Shown: one piece after another, positions 21,658-29,677 of the stretch | How positions within the stretch are numbered: the first letter of the stretch is position 1 | Layout of the letters: the number at the start of each line of letters is the position of its first letter | Source of the DNA: Kocuria rosea subsp. polaris | GTDB lineage: Bacteria; Actinomycetota; Actinomycetes; Actinomycetales; Micrococcaceae | NCBI RefSeq assembly: GCF_001483755.1 | Contig: NZ_LQBK01000033.1 | Span: forward strand, 222,783 to 286,782 | DNA: 64,000 nucleotides | Direction of reading: 5' to 3' | The notes under the pieces: model-generated | Told to the model about the DNA's origin: nothing | The model's database searches: none | Seen by the model: only the letters and a program-made list of their open reading frames with translations | Translations under genes and position numbers: made by a program

Positions 21658-22851
21658 TCGGGCGGGATCGGCCCGGCCGACGACGTCGGGGCGGGCCAGC
21701 GAGTGGGCGCGGTCCACCGTGGCCTGGCCGAGGACCCGGGTGCCCTGGTAGAGCACGACCGACTGGCCGGGGGCCACGCCGCGCATCGGCTCCTCGAGGC
21801 GGACCACGAGCTCCGGCACCGGGTCGCCGCCGGGCCCCTCGACGAGCTCGAGGCGGGCCCGCGCCGGGACGGGGTCCCCGTGCGCCCGGACCTGGGCGAG
21901 GACGGGGAACGGGGCCGACGCCGTTCCGGCCGCGGCCCCGGGGCGCAGCAGCGGCGCGGCCTCGGGCACGGGCTCCCCGGCCCAGGAGGGGCGGATCCCG
22001 CGCAGCTCGTCGACCGCCAGCATCTCCTGGGGGCCCACCACGACCTCGTTGGTCCTCGGCCGGATCTCCAGGACGAAGCGCGGTTTGCCGTCGGGGGCCG
22101 GCGTGCCGATCCGGAGGCCCTTGCGCTGGCCCACGGTGAACGCGTTGGCGCCGGGGTGGGTGCCGACCACGTGGCCCGCCACGTCCTTGATCTCGCCCTC
22201 GGTCATCTCGATCCGCTCCGCGAGCCAGCCGCGGGTGTCGCCGTCGGGGATGAAGCAGATGTCGTGGGAGTCGGGCTTCTGCGCCACCGACAGGCCGCGG
22301 CGGGCCGCCTCGGCCCGCACCTCGGCCTTGGACGGGGTCTCGGCCAGCGGGAGCAGCACGTGCTGGAGCTGCTCGGCGGTGAGCACGCCGAGGACGTAGG
22401 ACTGGTCCTTCGCCCAGTCCGCGGCGCGGTGCAGCTCCCGGCGGCCGTCGGGGTCCTCGACCACCTTCGCGTAGTGGCCGGTGCACACCGCGTCGAAGCC
22501 GAGGGCGAGGGCCTTCTCCAGGAGCGCGGCGAACTTGATCTTCTCGTTGCAGCGCAGGCACGGGTTGGGCGTGCGCCCGGCCGCGTACTCCGCCACGAAG
22601 TCGTCGACGACGTCGGCCTGGAACCGCTCGGAGAAGTCCCACACGTAGTACGGGATGCCGAGGACGTCGGCGGCGCGCCACGCGTCCCGGGAGTCCTCGA
22701 TCGTGCAGCAGCCCCGGGAGCCGGTGCGCAGGGTCCCGGGCGTGCGGGAGAGCGCGAGGTGGACGCCCGTCACGTCGTGGCCGGCGTCGACGGCGCGGGC
22801 CGCCGCCACGGCCGAGTCGACGCCGCCGCTCATGGCTGCCAGTACTCGCAC
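21655..22851 (-). CDS. mnmA: tRNA-specific 2-thiouridylase MnmA
   Basis: ATP-dependent enzyme inserting sulfur at position 2 of wobble uridine 34 in Lys, Glu and Gln tRNAs. 398 residues. PP-loop SGGVDS at the N-terminus ([15 protein letters not shown]), catalytic cysteine pair in [12 protein letters not shown] and DICFIPDGD, central [13 protein letters not shown] and a C-terminal beta-barrel. GTG start. The cysteine desulfurase upstream in the same direction (114-base gap) is the probable sulfur donor, as with IscS in other bacteria. Its 3' end reaches into the promoter of the chorismate mutase gene. Confidence 0.95.
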   Translation of the reverse strand: MRVLAAMSGGVDSAVAAARAVDAGHDVTGVHLALSRTPGTLRTGSRGCCTIEDSRDAWRAADVLGIPYYVWDFSERFQADVVDDFVAEYAAGRTPNPCLRCNEKIKFAALLEKALALGFDAVCTGHYAKVVEDPDGRRELHRAADWAKDQSYVLGVLTAEQLQHVLLPLAETPSKAEVRAEAARRGLSVAQKPDSHDICFIPDGDTRGWLAERIEMTEGEIKDVAGHVVGTHPGANAFTVGQRKGLRIGTPAPDGKPRFVLEIRPRTNEVVVGPQEMLAVDELRGIRPSWAGEPVPEAAPLLRPGAAAGTASAPFPVLAQVRAHGDPVPARARLELVEGPGGDPVPELVVRLEEPMRGVAPGQSVVLYQGTRVLGQATVDRAHSLARPDVVGRADPAR

Positions 22852-22964
22852 GGTGAGATCGTCTCCAGGGGTCGGGGTTCGGGGTCCGTGTCGTCAACAG
22901 GGCGCGGCGGGCCGGTATTCCCCGCGGTGGCGGACGGGCCTGCCCGGTCCCCGGCGGGCCGGGC

Positions 22965-24170
22965 TCAGGTCGGCGCCGCTCCGGAGAGCCCGGCGCGCAG
23001 CGCCCGCCGGTGCACCTCGGGCAGGGCGGCGAGCAGGGCGTCGACGTCGGCGGCGGTGCTGGTGCGGCCCAGGCTGAAGCGCTGCGCGCCGCGCGCGGTG
23101 GCCTCGTCCAGGCCCATGGCCAGCAGCACGGAGGAGGCGCGGGGCACCCCGGCGTGGCACGCCGAGCCGGTGGAGGAGGCGATCCCGGCGGCGTCCAACA
23201 GGAACAGCAGGGAGTCCCCCTCGCAGCCGGGGAAGGTGAAGTGGGCGCTGCCGGGCAGCCTGGTCCCGGCGTGCTCCGGGTCCTCGGGCCCGCGCAGGAC
23301 GGCGTCCGGCACGATCCGGCGCACGCCCGCGACCAGCCGGTCGCGCAGGACGGCGAGCCGCTCCGCCTCGGCCTGCCGCTCCGCGGCGGCCTCCCGCGCC
23401 GCCACGCCGAACCCGGCGAGCGCGGCGGCGTCGAGGGTGCCCGAGCGCACCGTGCGCTCCTGGCCGCCGCCGTGCTGGACGGGGGCCAGCGCCACGGTGC
23501 GCCCGGCCACGAGGGCCCCGGCGCCCACGGGACCGCCCAGCTTGTGGGCCGAGACGGCCAGTGTGGTGAGCCCGGGCAGGTGCGCGTCGACGGGCAGGGA
23601 GCCGAAGGCCTGCACGGCGTCGCAGTGGAAGGGGACCCCGAACTCCTCGGCGAGCGCGGCGAGCTCGGCGACGGGCTGGACGGCGCCCACCTCGTTGTTC
23701 GCCCACATCACGGTCAGCAGCGCGGTGGTGCCGGGGTCCCTGGCCAGTTCCTCCCGCACCGCGGCCGGGTCCACCCGGCCGGCGGCGTCGACGGGGAGGA
23801 CCACGGCCTCGGCGCCCTCGTGGGCGGCCAGCCACTCCACGGTCTCGGCGACCGCGGCGTGCTCCACCGAGGAGACGAGGATGCGCCGGCGGCGGGGGTC
23901 CTGCCCGCGCCGGTGCCGGTACAGGCCCTGCACGGCCAGGTTGTCGGCCTCGGTGCCCCCGGAGGTGAAGATCACCTCGACGGGGTCCGCGCCGAGGGCC
24001 GCGGCGACGTCGTCGCGGGCCTGCTCGACGACCGTGCGCGCCGACCGCCCGGCCCGGTGCAGCGAGGAGGGATTGCCGCCGCGGGCCAGCTGCTCGGTGA
24101 CCGCGGCGAGCGCGGAGGGCCGGAGGGGCGCGGTGGCGGCGTGGTCGAGGTAGACGGGACGGTGCGGCAC
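22965..24170 (-). CDS. Cysteine desulfurase (IscS/NifS family)
   Basis: PLP enzyme taking sulfur from cysteine as a persulfide for tRNA thiolation and Fe-S assembly. 401 residues from the GTG giving VPHRPVYLDHAATAPL. PLP lysine in SAHKLGGPVGAG and catalytic cysteine in STGSACHAG; the GGTEADNLAVQG and HCDAVQAFG motifs are normal. The downstream neighbour mnmA supports tRNA thiolation as a main job. No SD: TAGACT lies 7 bases before the GTG, so the mRNA is predicted to be leaderless; the divergent trmL-like gene has the mirror arrangement. Confidence 0.93.
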   Translation of the reverse strand: MPHRPVYLDHAATAPLRPSALAAVTEQLARGGNPSSLHRAGRSARTVVEQARDDVAAALGADPVEVIFTSGGTEADNLAVQGLYRHRRGQDPRRRRILVSSVEHAAVAETVEWLAAHEGAEAVVLPVDAAGRVDPAAVREELARDPGTTALLTVMWANNEVGAVQPVAELAALAEEFGVPFHCDAVQAFGSLPVDAHLPGLTTLAVSAHKLGGPVGAGALVAGRTVALAPVQHGGGQERTVRSGTLDAAALAGFGVAAREAAAERQAEAERLAVLRDRLVAGVRRIVPDAVLRGPEDPEHAGTRLPGSAHFTFPGCEGDSLLFLLDAAGIASSTGSACHAGVPRASSVLLAMGLDEATARGAQRFSLGRTSTAADVDALLAALPEVHRRALRAGLSGAAPT

Positions 24171-24177
24171 GCCGTCC

Positions 24178-24183
24178 AGTCTA
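24178..24183 (-). promoter_or_regulatory. -10 box of cysteine desulfurase gene (leaderless)
   Basis: Minus-strand TAGACT, GGACGGC, GTG: 7-base spacing to the start codon and no RBS. Confidence 0.6.
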
Positions 24184-24215
24184 GGACGCCGGGACGGTCG
24201 CCGGGCCGGCGTCCG

Positions 24216-24221
24216 TAGACT
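24216..24221 (+). promoter_or_regulatory. -10 box of trmL-like gene (leaderless)
   Basis: TAGACT, GGCGGGC, ATG: same box and same 7-base spacing as the divergent desulfurase gene, whose box is only 32 bases away. Confidence 0.6.
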
Positions 24222-24228
24222 GGCGGGC

Positions 24229-24696
24229 ATGCTCCGCATCCTCTTCCACACCCCCGAGATCCCGGGCAACACCGGCAACGCGATCCGCCTCGCCGCGGTC
24301 ACCGGGGCCGAGCTGCACCTGGTGGAGCCCCTGGGCTTCGACTTCGGCTCCGCGCACCTGCGCCGGGCCGGCCTCGACTACCACGACCTGGCCGTGCTGA
24401 CCGTCCACCCGGACCTGGAGACCGCGTGGGCGGCCCTGGCCCCGGAGCGGGTCTTCGCCTTCACCACGGACGGGGAGCTGGCGCATACCGACGTCTCCTA
24501 CCGCCCCGGGGACGTGCTGCTGTTCGGGCCCGAGTCGGTGGGCCTGCCCCCGGCGGTGAAGACGGACCCGCACGTCACCGCGCGGGTCCGCATTCCCATG
24601 CTGCCGGCCCGCAGGTCGCTGAACCTGGCGAACTCGGCGTCCATCGCCGTCTACGAGGCCTGGCGCCAGCTGGGCTTCACGGGCGCCGCCGGCTGA
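24229..24696 (+). CDS. trmL: TrmL-like tRNA (cytidine/uridine-34 2'-O)-methyltransferase, SPOUT fold
   Basis: 155-residue SpoU/TrmH-superfamily methylase of the short TrmL/CspR type: LRILFHTPEIPGNTGNAIR at the N-terminus, LFGPESVGLPP and the knot motif IPMLPARRSLNLANSASIAVY at the C-terminus. TrmL methylates the ribose of nucleotide 34 in certain leucine tRNAs. Together with mnmA this makes a small wobble-modification neighbourhood. Likely leaderless. Convergent with the HtrA-type protease gene (31-base gap). Confidence 0.9.
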   Translation: MLRILFHTPEIPGNTGNAIRLAAVTGAELHLVEPLGFDFGSAHLRRAGLDYHDLAVLTVHPDLETAWAALAPERVFAFTTDGELAHTDVSYRPGDVLLFGPESVGLPPAVKTDPHVTARVRIPMLPARRSLNLANSASIAVYEAWRQLGFTGAAG

Positions 24697-24727
24697 GCGG
24701 GCCGGGCCGGGCCCGCGCCCCGGCTCC

Positions 24728-26215
24728 TCACTGCTGATCGGCGGCGTCCCCGACCGTCACCTCGACCGTGCGCTCCTCGCCGTCCCGCACGAACGTCATC
24801 GGCCCGGTGCCCCCGGCGGGCAGCTCGCGCACGGCCGCCGTCAGGGAGTTCGCGTCCTGGATGCGGTGGCCGTTGAACTGCGTGATGACGTCGTCCACCT
24901 CCAGCCCGGCGTCGTCGGCCGGCGAGCCGGGCACGACCTGCTGCACCGCGGCGCCGTCGGAGAAGGCCCGGCTCCGCCCTTCCGCGCCCGGAGCGGCGCT
25001 CACGCTGGTGCCGAGGTAGCCGTGCGTGGCCCGGCCGTTGTTGATGATCTCCTCGGCCACCCGCTTCGCGGTGTCCACCGGGATCGAGAAGCCCACGCCG
25101 ATGTTGCCGGCCTCCGTGCCGGAGCCGGCCGAGGCGATGGCCACGTTGATCCCGATGACCTCGCCGTTCGTGCCGATCAGCGGCCCACCCGAGTTGCCGG
25201 GGTTGATGGCGGCGTCGGTCTGGATCACGTTGAGGTACACCGACGGCGAGGAGCCCTGCGAGCGGCCGCCGGGGCCGCCGTTCTGGTCGGGGAGGTCGAA
25301 GAAGAAGTCGTTGCCGTCGCCCCGCTCGTCGCTCTCGCCCTCCGGCGGCGTGCTCGGCGCGGCGGAGGAGGCCACCGTGATGGTGCGGTCGAGGGTGGAG
25401 ACGATCCCGTCGGTGACCGTGCCCGCGAGGCCCAGCGGCGCCCCGATGGCGATGGCCGTGTCGCCCACGTTCACGTCGTCCAGGGAGCCCAGGGTGGCCG
25501 GGGTCAGCCCCGGGGCGTCGACCTTGAGGACCGCGAGGTCGGACAGCGGGTCGGTGCCGACCACCTCGGCCGGCAGCACCCGGCCGTCGTCGAGCTGCAC
25601 CTCGATGGCGGGGCTGCTCGTGGTGCCGTCGAGGGTCACCACGTGCGTGTTGGTCAGGATGTGCCCCACGTCGTCGATGATCACCCCGGAGCCGGAGCCG
25701 TTCTGGCCGCCGCCGGACGCGGAGATCGTGACCACGGACGGAGAGGCCTTCACCGCGGCCGCGGTCACCGCGTTCACCTCGTCCTGGTCGTTGACGATGA
25801 TCGAGCTGGTCGTCGACCCGCCCGCGGCCGGCACCGTGCCGCCGTCGTCCAGGAGGACGTCCGTCCCCACGGCCGCCCCCGCCCCGACCAGCGCGGCCAG
25901 GACCATGCCCGTGACCAGGGAGCCCCCCGAGAAGCGCCGCCGCCCCCGGCCGGGTCCCGCACCGTTGCCGTCGCCGTTGCCGTTGCCGTTGCCGCCGGCG
26001 TGCCCCCACGGCTGCCGGCCGGCGTGGTCCCCGGCGCCCTGCCACGCGCCCGGGAAGGGACCGGCGTCCCGCCCGTCGCGCGCCCCGTACACCGGGGGCG
26101 CGTCCTGCTCGGCCCCGGACGCCCACGGGTCGTGGGCCGGGCGGCCGGTGACCGGGGGCAGGGGCTGGGTGAGCTGCGGGTCGGCACCGGAACGGGGGTC
26201 GCGGGGCTCGGACAT
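24728..26215 (-). CDS. HtrA/DegP-type serine protease with PDZ domain
   Basis: 495 residues: long Gly/Pro/Asn-rich cytoplasmic N-terminus (to about 95, with a GNGNGNGDGNG tract), one membrane segment (about 97-118), trypsin-like domain with triad His in TNTHVVT, Asp in SDLAVLKV and Ser in NPGNSGGPL, then a C-terminal PDZ domain (VPGSPADDAGLEVDDVITQFNG). It probably degrades or remodels damaged extracytoplasmic proteins. AGGAGGAG lies 7-8 bases before the ATG. Neighbouring TPM and PspA genes suggest a shared envelope-stress context, though transcribed divergently. Confidence 0.93.
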   Translation of the reverse strand: MSEPRDPRSGADPQLTQPLPPVTGRPAHDPWASGAEQDAPPVYGARDGRDAGPFPGAWQGAGDHAGRQPWGHAGGNGNGNGDGNGAGPGRGRRRFSGGSLVTGMVLAALVGAGAAVGTDVLLDDGGTVPAAGGSTTSSIIVNDQDEVNAVTAAAVKASPSVVTISASGGGQNGSGSGVIIDDVGHILTNTHVVTLDGTTSSPAIEVQLDDGRVLPAEVVGTDPLSDLAVLKVDAPGLTPATLGSLDDVNVGDTAIAIGAPLGLAGTVTDGIVSTLDRTITVASSAAPSTPPEGESDERGDGNDFFFDLPDQNGGPGGRSQGSSPSVYLNVIQTDAAINPGNSGGPLIGTNGEVIGINVAIASAGSGTEAGNIGVGFSIPVDTAKRVAEEIINNGRATHGYLGTSVSAAPGAEGRSRAFSDGAAVQQVVPGSPADDAGLEVDDVITQFNGHRIQDANSLTAAVRELPAGGTGPMTFVRDGEERTVEVTVGDAADQQ

Positions 26216-26463
26216 GGGCGGTCTCCTCCTGGGAACGGACGGGCCCGGCCGGCCCCGGAGCGGACGGGGCGGCGCGGGCGGCTCTGCTCCCCAGTATCCA
26301 TGTCCGCACTGAGACGACGCTGAGAGCACTGACCGCTTCCCGCACGCCGCCCGGACGCCGGCCGTGGGTGCGCCCCGTGCCCGCCGGGAGGTCATCAGCC
26401 GCCTTGCGGTTTCGCCCTGCGCGTAGGCCCGGCGCCGTTCCTCCCGCCGGGGCGCCCCCGTCC

Positions 26464-26469
26464 TAGAAT
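26464..26469 (+). promoter_or_regulatory. -10 box of TPM-domain gene
   Basis: TAGAAT, a good -10 match, 28 bases before the chosen ATG at 26498; start point about 26476 gives a leader of some 22 bases carrying AGGGAG as RBS. Confidence 0.5.
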
Positions 26470-26497
26470 CGGGAGCACCGACCACGTGAGGGAGATC

Positions 26498-28546
26498 ATG
26501 CACTGGCGCCCCATTGCCCGCCGGACCGTCGCCGGCTGCGGTCTGACGCTCGCCCTGCTCGCGCCCGCCGGGGCGGCCGCCGCCCAGCCGCCCGTGGACG
26601 TGCCCCCGGGCGAGCGGATCGTCGACGAGGCCGGGGTCCTGGAGGACCCCTCGGCGCTGGCCGCCGACGTGCGCGAGCTCGCCACCCAGGAGGGCATCAC
26701 CCTGACCGCGGTGTTCGTCGACTCCTTCACCGACCCCTCGGACCCCGACGCGTGGCTGCATGAGTTCGCCGAGGTCAACGACCTCGGCAGCTCGGACGCG
26801 GTGCTGGTCGTGGCCACGGAGGACCGGCAGCAGCGGTTCTCCGCGTACTCGACCGGACCCCTGAGCACCGAGCAGCAGGAGCGCATCAACCGGCAGTACA
26901 TCACGCCGGCGCTCGCGGCCGACGACTGGGACGGCGCGGTCGAGGGCGCGGTCGAGGGCATCGAGGCGGAGCTCTCCGGCGCCCCCGCCGGGGCCGCGGA
27001 CAGCTCCGACGGCGGCGGCGCGGGCTTCGGCCTGCTCGGCCTCGGGGCGCTCGGCCTGGGCGGGCTCGCCGTCTACGGCATGGCGGCCCGCAACAAGAAG
27101 CGCCGGCAGCAGGAGTCCGCCCCGCACGGCGGGCCCGGCGGCCGGGGCCCGGCCGGCCCCGCCCGCCCGCCGGAGGTCCCGGTGCCGGAGCTGCGCAAGC
27201 GGGCCGGGGAGCTCCTCGTGGCCACCGACAACGCCATCCAGCACTCCGAGCAGGAGCTGGCCTTCGCCCAGCTGCAGTACGGGGACGAGCAGGTCGAGCC
27301 GTTCCGCCGCGCCGTCCAGGACGCCAAGAAGCACATGCAGGCCTCGTTCGCGCTCCAGCAGCAGCTCGAGGACCACATCCCGGACACCGAGGAGCAGCAG
27401 CGGGCCTGGCTCGGCGAGATCATCGCCCGCTCCCAGGACGCCCAGCGCCCCCTCCAGGAGCACCAGGAGGCCTTCAGCGCGCTGCGCCGGCTGGAGTCCC
27501 GCGCCCCGCAGGCCCTCGAGGACGTCCGGCGCCACGCGGAGGCGGTGCGCCCCCGCGTGGCCACGGCCGACGCCCGGCTGCGGGAGCTGACCGCCCACTA
27601 CAACGAGACCGCCGTGGCCCCCGTCCGGGACAACATCGACCAGGCCCGGGACCGGCTCGACTTCGTGGACACCGCCCTCGAGGAGGCCCGCACCGACCTC
27701 GCCGCGGGCCGCACGAGCGACGCCGTGCTGGACATCCGCGCCGCCGAGGAGGGGGCGGGGCAGGCCGGCGGGCTGCTCGACGCCGTGGAGCACGCGGCCA
27801 CCGAGCTCGCCCACGCCGAGGAGTCCCTGAAGGACGCCGTCACCATCGCCCAGCGCGACGTCGCCGAGGCGGACGCCCTCGTCCGGCGCGGCTCCAACCC
27901 GGAGCTCGCGGGCGCGGTGGCCGGCGTCGGTGCCGTCCTGCGGACCGTCGAGGAGCAGATGGGCGCGGGCCGGATCGATCCGCTCGGCCTGAGCCGGCGC
28001 CTGGCGGTGGCCAAGGACGAGCTCGACAAGGGGCTCGCGTCGGTGCGCTCCCAGAACGACCGTGACCGCTCCGCGCGGGAGACCCTCGCGCACACCCTCG
28101 TGTCCGCGCAGGCCCAGCTGAGCTCGGCGAGCGAGTACATCTGGGCCCGCCGCGGCGGGGTCGGCCCCGAGGCGCGCACCCGCCTCGCGGAGGCCGAGCG
28201 CTGTCTCGAGGCCGCCCAGCAGGCCCGGAGGTCGGACCCCTCCGAGGCGCTGACCTACGCCAACGAGGCCGTCCGGCTCGCCGGCGAGGCCCAGTACATC
28301 GCCCAGCGGGACGTCGACTCCTTCTCCTACGGCGGTTTCGGCACGCCCGTGGGGATGGGCGGCCACCGCGGCCGCTCCAACAGCGGCCTGGGCGGCGCGA
28401 TGCTGGGGGGCATCCTCCTCGGCTCGATCCTCAACGGCGGCGGAGGCGGTTTCGGCGGCGGGGGCGGCGGCTTCGGCGGCAGCTTCGGCGGCGGCTTCGG
28501 CGGCGGCGGGGGCGGCTTCGGCGGCGGCATCGGGGGCAGCTTCTGA
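26498..28546 (+). CDS. TPM-domain membrane protein with coiled coils and Gly-rich tail
   Basis: 682 residues. Cleavable signal peptide (about 1-29, MHWRPIARRTVAG...), TPM domain (about 40-155, ERIVDEAGVLEDPSALAADV), one membrane segment (about 173-192), then a roughly 400-residue cytoplasmic helical/coiled-coil region rich in Glu, Gln and Arg, and a C-terminus of GGGF-type repeats. TPM domains occur in photosystem repair phosphatases and in envelope proteins of unknown activity. ATG chosen because AGGGAG sits 5 bases upstream; a GTG at 26486 is in frame but has no RBS. PspA follows 142 bases later, so a membrane-stress role is plausible. Confidence 0.88.
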   Translation: MHWRPIARRTVAGCGLTLALLAPAGAAAAQPPVDVPPGERIVDEAGVLEDPSALAADVRELATQEGITLTAVFVDSFTDPSDPDAWLHEFAEVNDLGSSDAVLVVATEDRQQRFSAYSTGPLSTEQQERINRQYITPALAADDWDGAVEGAVEGIEAELSGAPAGAADSSDGGGAGFGLLGLGALGLGGLAVYGMAARNKKRRQQESAPHGGPGGRGPAGPARPPEVPVPELRKRAGELLVATDNAIQHSEQELAFAQLQYGDEQVEPFRRAVQDAKKHMQASFALQQQLEDHIPDTEEQQRAWLGEIIARSQDAQRPLQEHQEAFSALRRLESRAPQALEDVRRHAEAVRPRVATADARLRELTAHYNETAVAPVRDNIDQARDRLDFVDTALEEARTDLAAGRTSDAVLDIRAAEEGAGQAGGLLDAVEHAATELAHAEESLKDAVTIAQRDVAEADALVRRGSNPELAGAVAGVGAVLRTVEEQMGAGRIDPLGLSRRLAVAKDELDKGLASVRSQNDRDRSARETLAHTLVSAQAQLSSASEYIWARRGGVGPEARTRLAEAERCLEAAQQARRSDPSEALTYANEAVRLAGEAQYIAQRDVDSFSYGGFGTPVGMGGHRGRSNSGLGGAMLGGILLGSILNGGGGGFGGGGGGFGGSFGGGFGGGGGGFGGGIGGSF

Positions 28547-28644
28547 TCCCGGATCCCGGCCGCCGACCGCCGGCCGCCCCGGCACGGTCCGCAGCTCCCC
28601 GACCCGTCCACCCGTCCGCCCCACGATCCCTGTCCCGCCCACCG

Positions 28645-28665
28645 TCCCGGGAGGTCCTCCCGGGA
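28645..28665. promoter_or_regulatory. 21-base palindrome upstream of pspA
   Basis: TCCCGGGAGG, one central base, CCTCCCGGGA: perfect inverted repeat ending 23 bases before the pspA ATG. It could be an operator or the stem of a terminator after the TPM gene; the single-base centre would make a tight RNA loop, slightly favouring a DNA site. Confidence 0.4.
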
Positions 28666-28688
28666 AGCACCACAGGAGAGAAGGAACC

Positions 28689-29432
28689 ATGATCAAGCAG
28701 TCCATCTTCGGCCGCATCGCCCAGCTCGCGAAGGCCAACATCAACGCCATGATCGACGCCGCCGAGGACCCGCAGCTCATGCTGGACCAGATGGTGCGCG
28801 ACTACACCGAGAACATCCGCGAGGCCGAGGCCGCCGTCGCGCAGACCATCGGCAGCCTGCGCCTGCTCGAGCAGGACCACGCGGAGGACGTGCGCGAGGC
28901 CCAGGAGTGGGGCAACAAGGCCCTGGCCGCCTCGAACCGGGCCGAGGAGTACCGCGGGGCCGGCAAGGGCGCCGAGGCCCAGAAGTTCGACAACCTCGCC
29001 AAGGTCGCCCTCCAGCGCCAGATCCAGTACGAGACGGAGGCCCGCGGCGCCGAGCCGCAGATCCAGTCCCAGACCGAGGTCGTGGAGAAGCTCAAGGACG
29101 GGCTCAACAGGATGCGGGGCAAGCTGCAGGAGCTGTCCAACAAGCGGGACGAGCTCAACGCCCGGCAGAAGACGGTGCAGGCGCAGTCGCAGGTCCAGGA
29201 CGCGCTGAAGGCCTTCGACGTGCTCGACCCGACGAGCGAGGTGTCGCGGTTCGAGGACAAGATCCGGCGCGAGGAGGCGCGCGTGCTGGGCCAGCAGGAG
29301 CTCGCCGCGTCCTCCCTGGACGCGCAGTTCGAGTCCCTCGAGTCCCTCGGCCAGCAGTCGGAGATCGAGGCCCGCCTCGCGGCCCTGAAGTCCCGCAACG
29401 CCGAGCGGATCGTCTCCTCCGAAGAGGTCTGA
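28689..29432 (+). CDS. pspA: PspA/IM30 membrane-stress protein
   Basis: 247-residue almost entirely helical coiled-coil protein of the PspA/Vipp1 (ESCRT-III-like) family that coats and stabilises stressed membranes. It starts MIKQSIFGRIAQLAKANINAMIDAAEDP, the amphipathic membrane-binding helix and family signature, followed by LDQMVRDY. GAGAAGG lies 5 bases before the ATG. Downstream come two strong terminators and the initiator tRNA gene on the other strand. No pspBC-like genes are present. Confidence 0.95.
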   Translation: MIKQSIFGRIAQLAKANINAMIDAAEDPQLMLDQMVRDYTENIREAEAAVAQTIGSLRLLEQDHAEDVREAQEWGNKALAASNRAEEYRGAGKGAEAQKFDNLAKVALQRQIQYETEARGAEPQIQSQTEVVEKLKDGLNRMRGKLQELSNKRDELNARQKTVQAQSQVQDALKAFDVLDPTSEVSRFEDKIRREEARVLGQQELAASSLDAQFESLESLGQQSEIEARLAALKSRNAERIVSSEEV

Positions 29433-29455
29433 CGGGGGTCCCGCACCGGGAGCGC

Positions 29456-29495
29456 GGAAGGAGCCCCCACGGCCGTGGCCGTGGGGGCTCCTTCC
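29456..29495. terminator. Strong hairpin terminator after pspA
   Basis: 19-base perfect inverted repeat, GGAAGGAGCCCCCACGGCC and its complement around a 2-base centre, 24 bases after the pspA stop. Confidence 0.8.
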
Positions 29496-29517
29496 GGCCC
29501 GGGAGCCCGGGCACGGC

Positions 29518-29552
29518 GAAGGCCCCCGGACCGTGGTGGTCCGGGGGCCTTC
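29518..29552. terminator. Bidirectional terminator between pspA and initiator tRNA
   Basis: GAAGGCCCCCGGACC, 5-base loop, GGTCCGGGGGCCTTC, with TCTGGTT after it on the plus strand. It lies 3 bases beyond the tRNA 3' end (leftward), so it also serves the tRNA transcript. Confidence 0.8.
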
Positions 29553-29554
29553 TC

Positions 29555-29631
29555 TGGTTGCGGGGGCAAGATTTGAACTTGCGACCTCTGGGTTATGAGC
29601 CCAGCGAGCTACCGAACTGCTCCACCCCGCG
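29555..29631 (-). tRNA. Initiator tRNA-fMet (anticodon CAT)
   Basis: 77 bases including an encoded CCA end. Acceptor stem begins CGCGGGG and ends CCCCGCA before ACCA, giving the C1-A72 mismatch that marks initiators. The anticodon stem-loop TGGGCTCATAACCCA has the three G-C pairs next to the CAT loop required for P-site entry. T-arm GTTCAAATC is present. It is leftward, with a terminator immediately after. Confidence 0.96.
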
Positions 29632-29677
29632 GCGACATGTATGACTATACGTGCCGCGGGGCGGACCCGCAAATCGG

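Noticed and set aside
20074..24153. Very long plus-strand frame (1359 codons) and similar long frames opposite adnAB, the heme genes and UPF0182
   Set aside because: They are antisense to recognisable enzymes, composed of Arg/Pro/Gly/Ala-rich sequence typical of GC-rich non-coding frames, with no domains or RBS.
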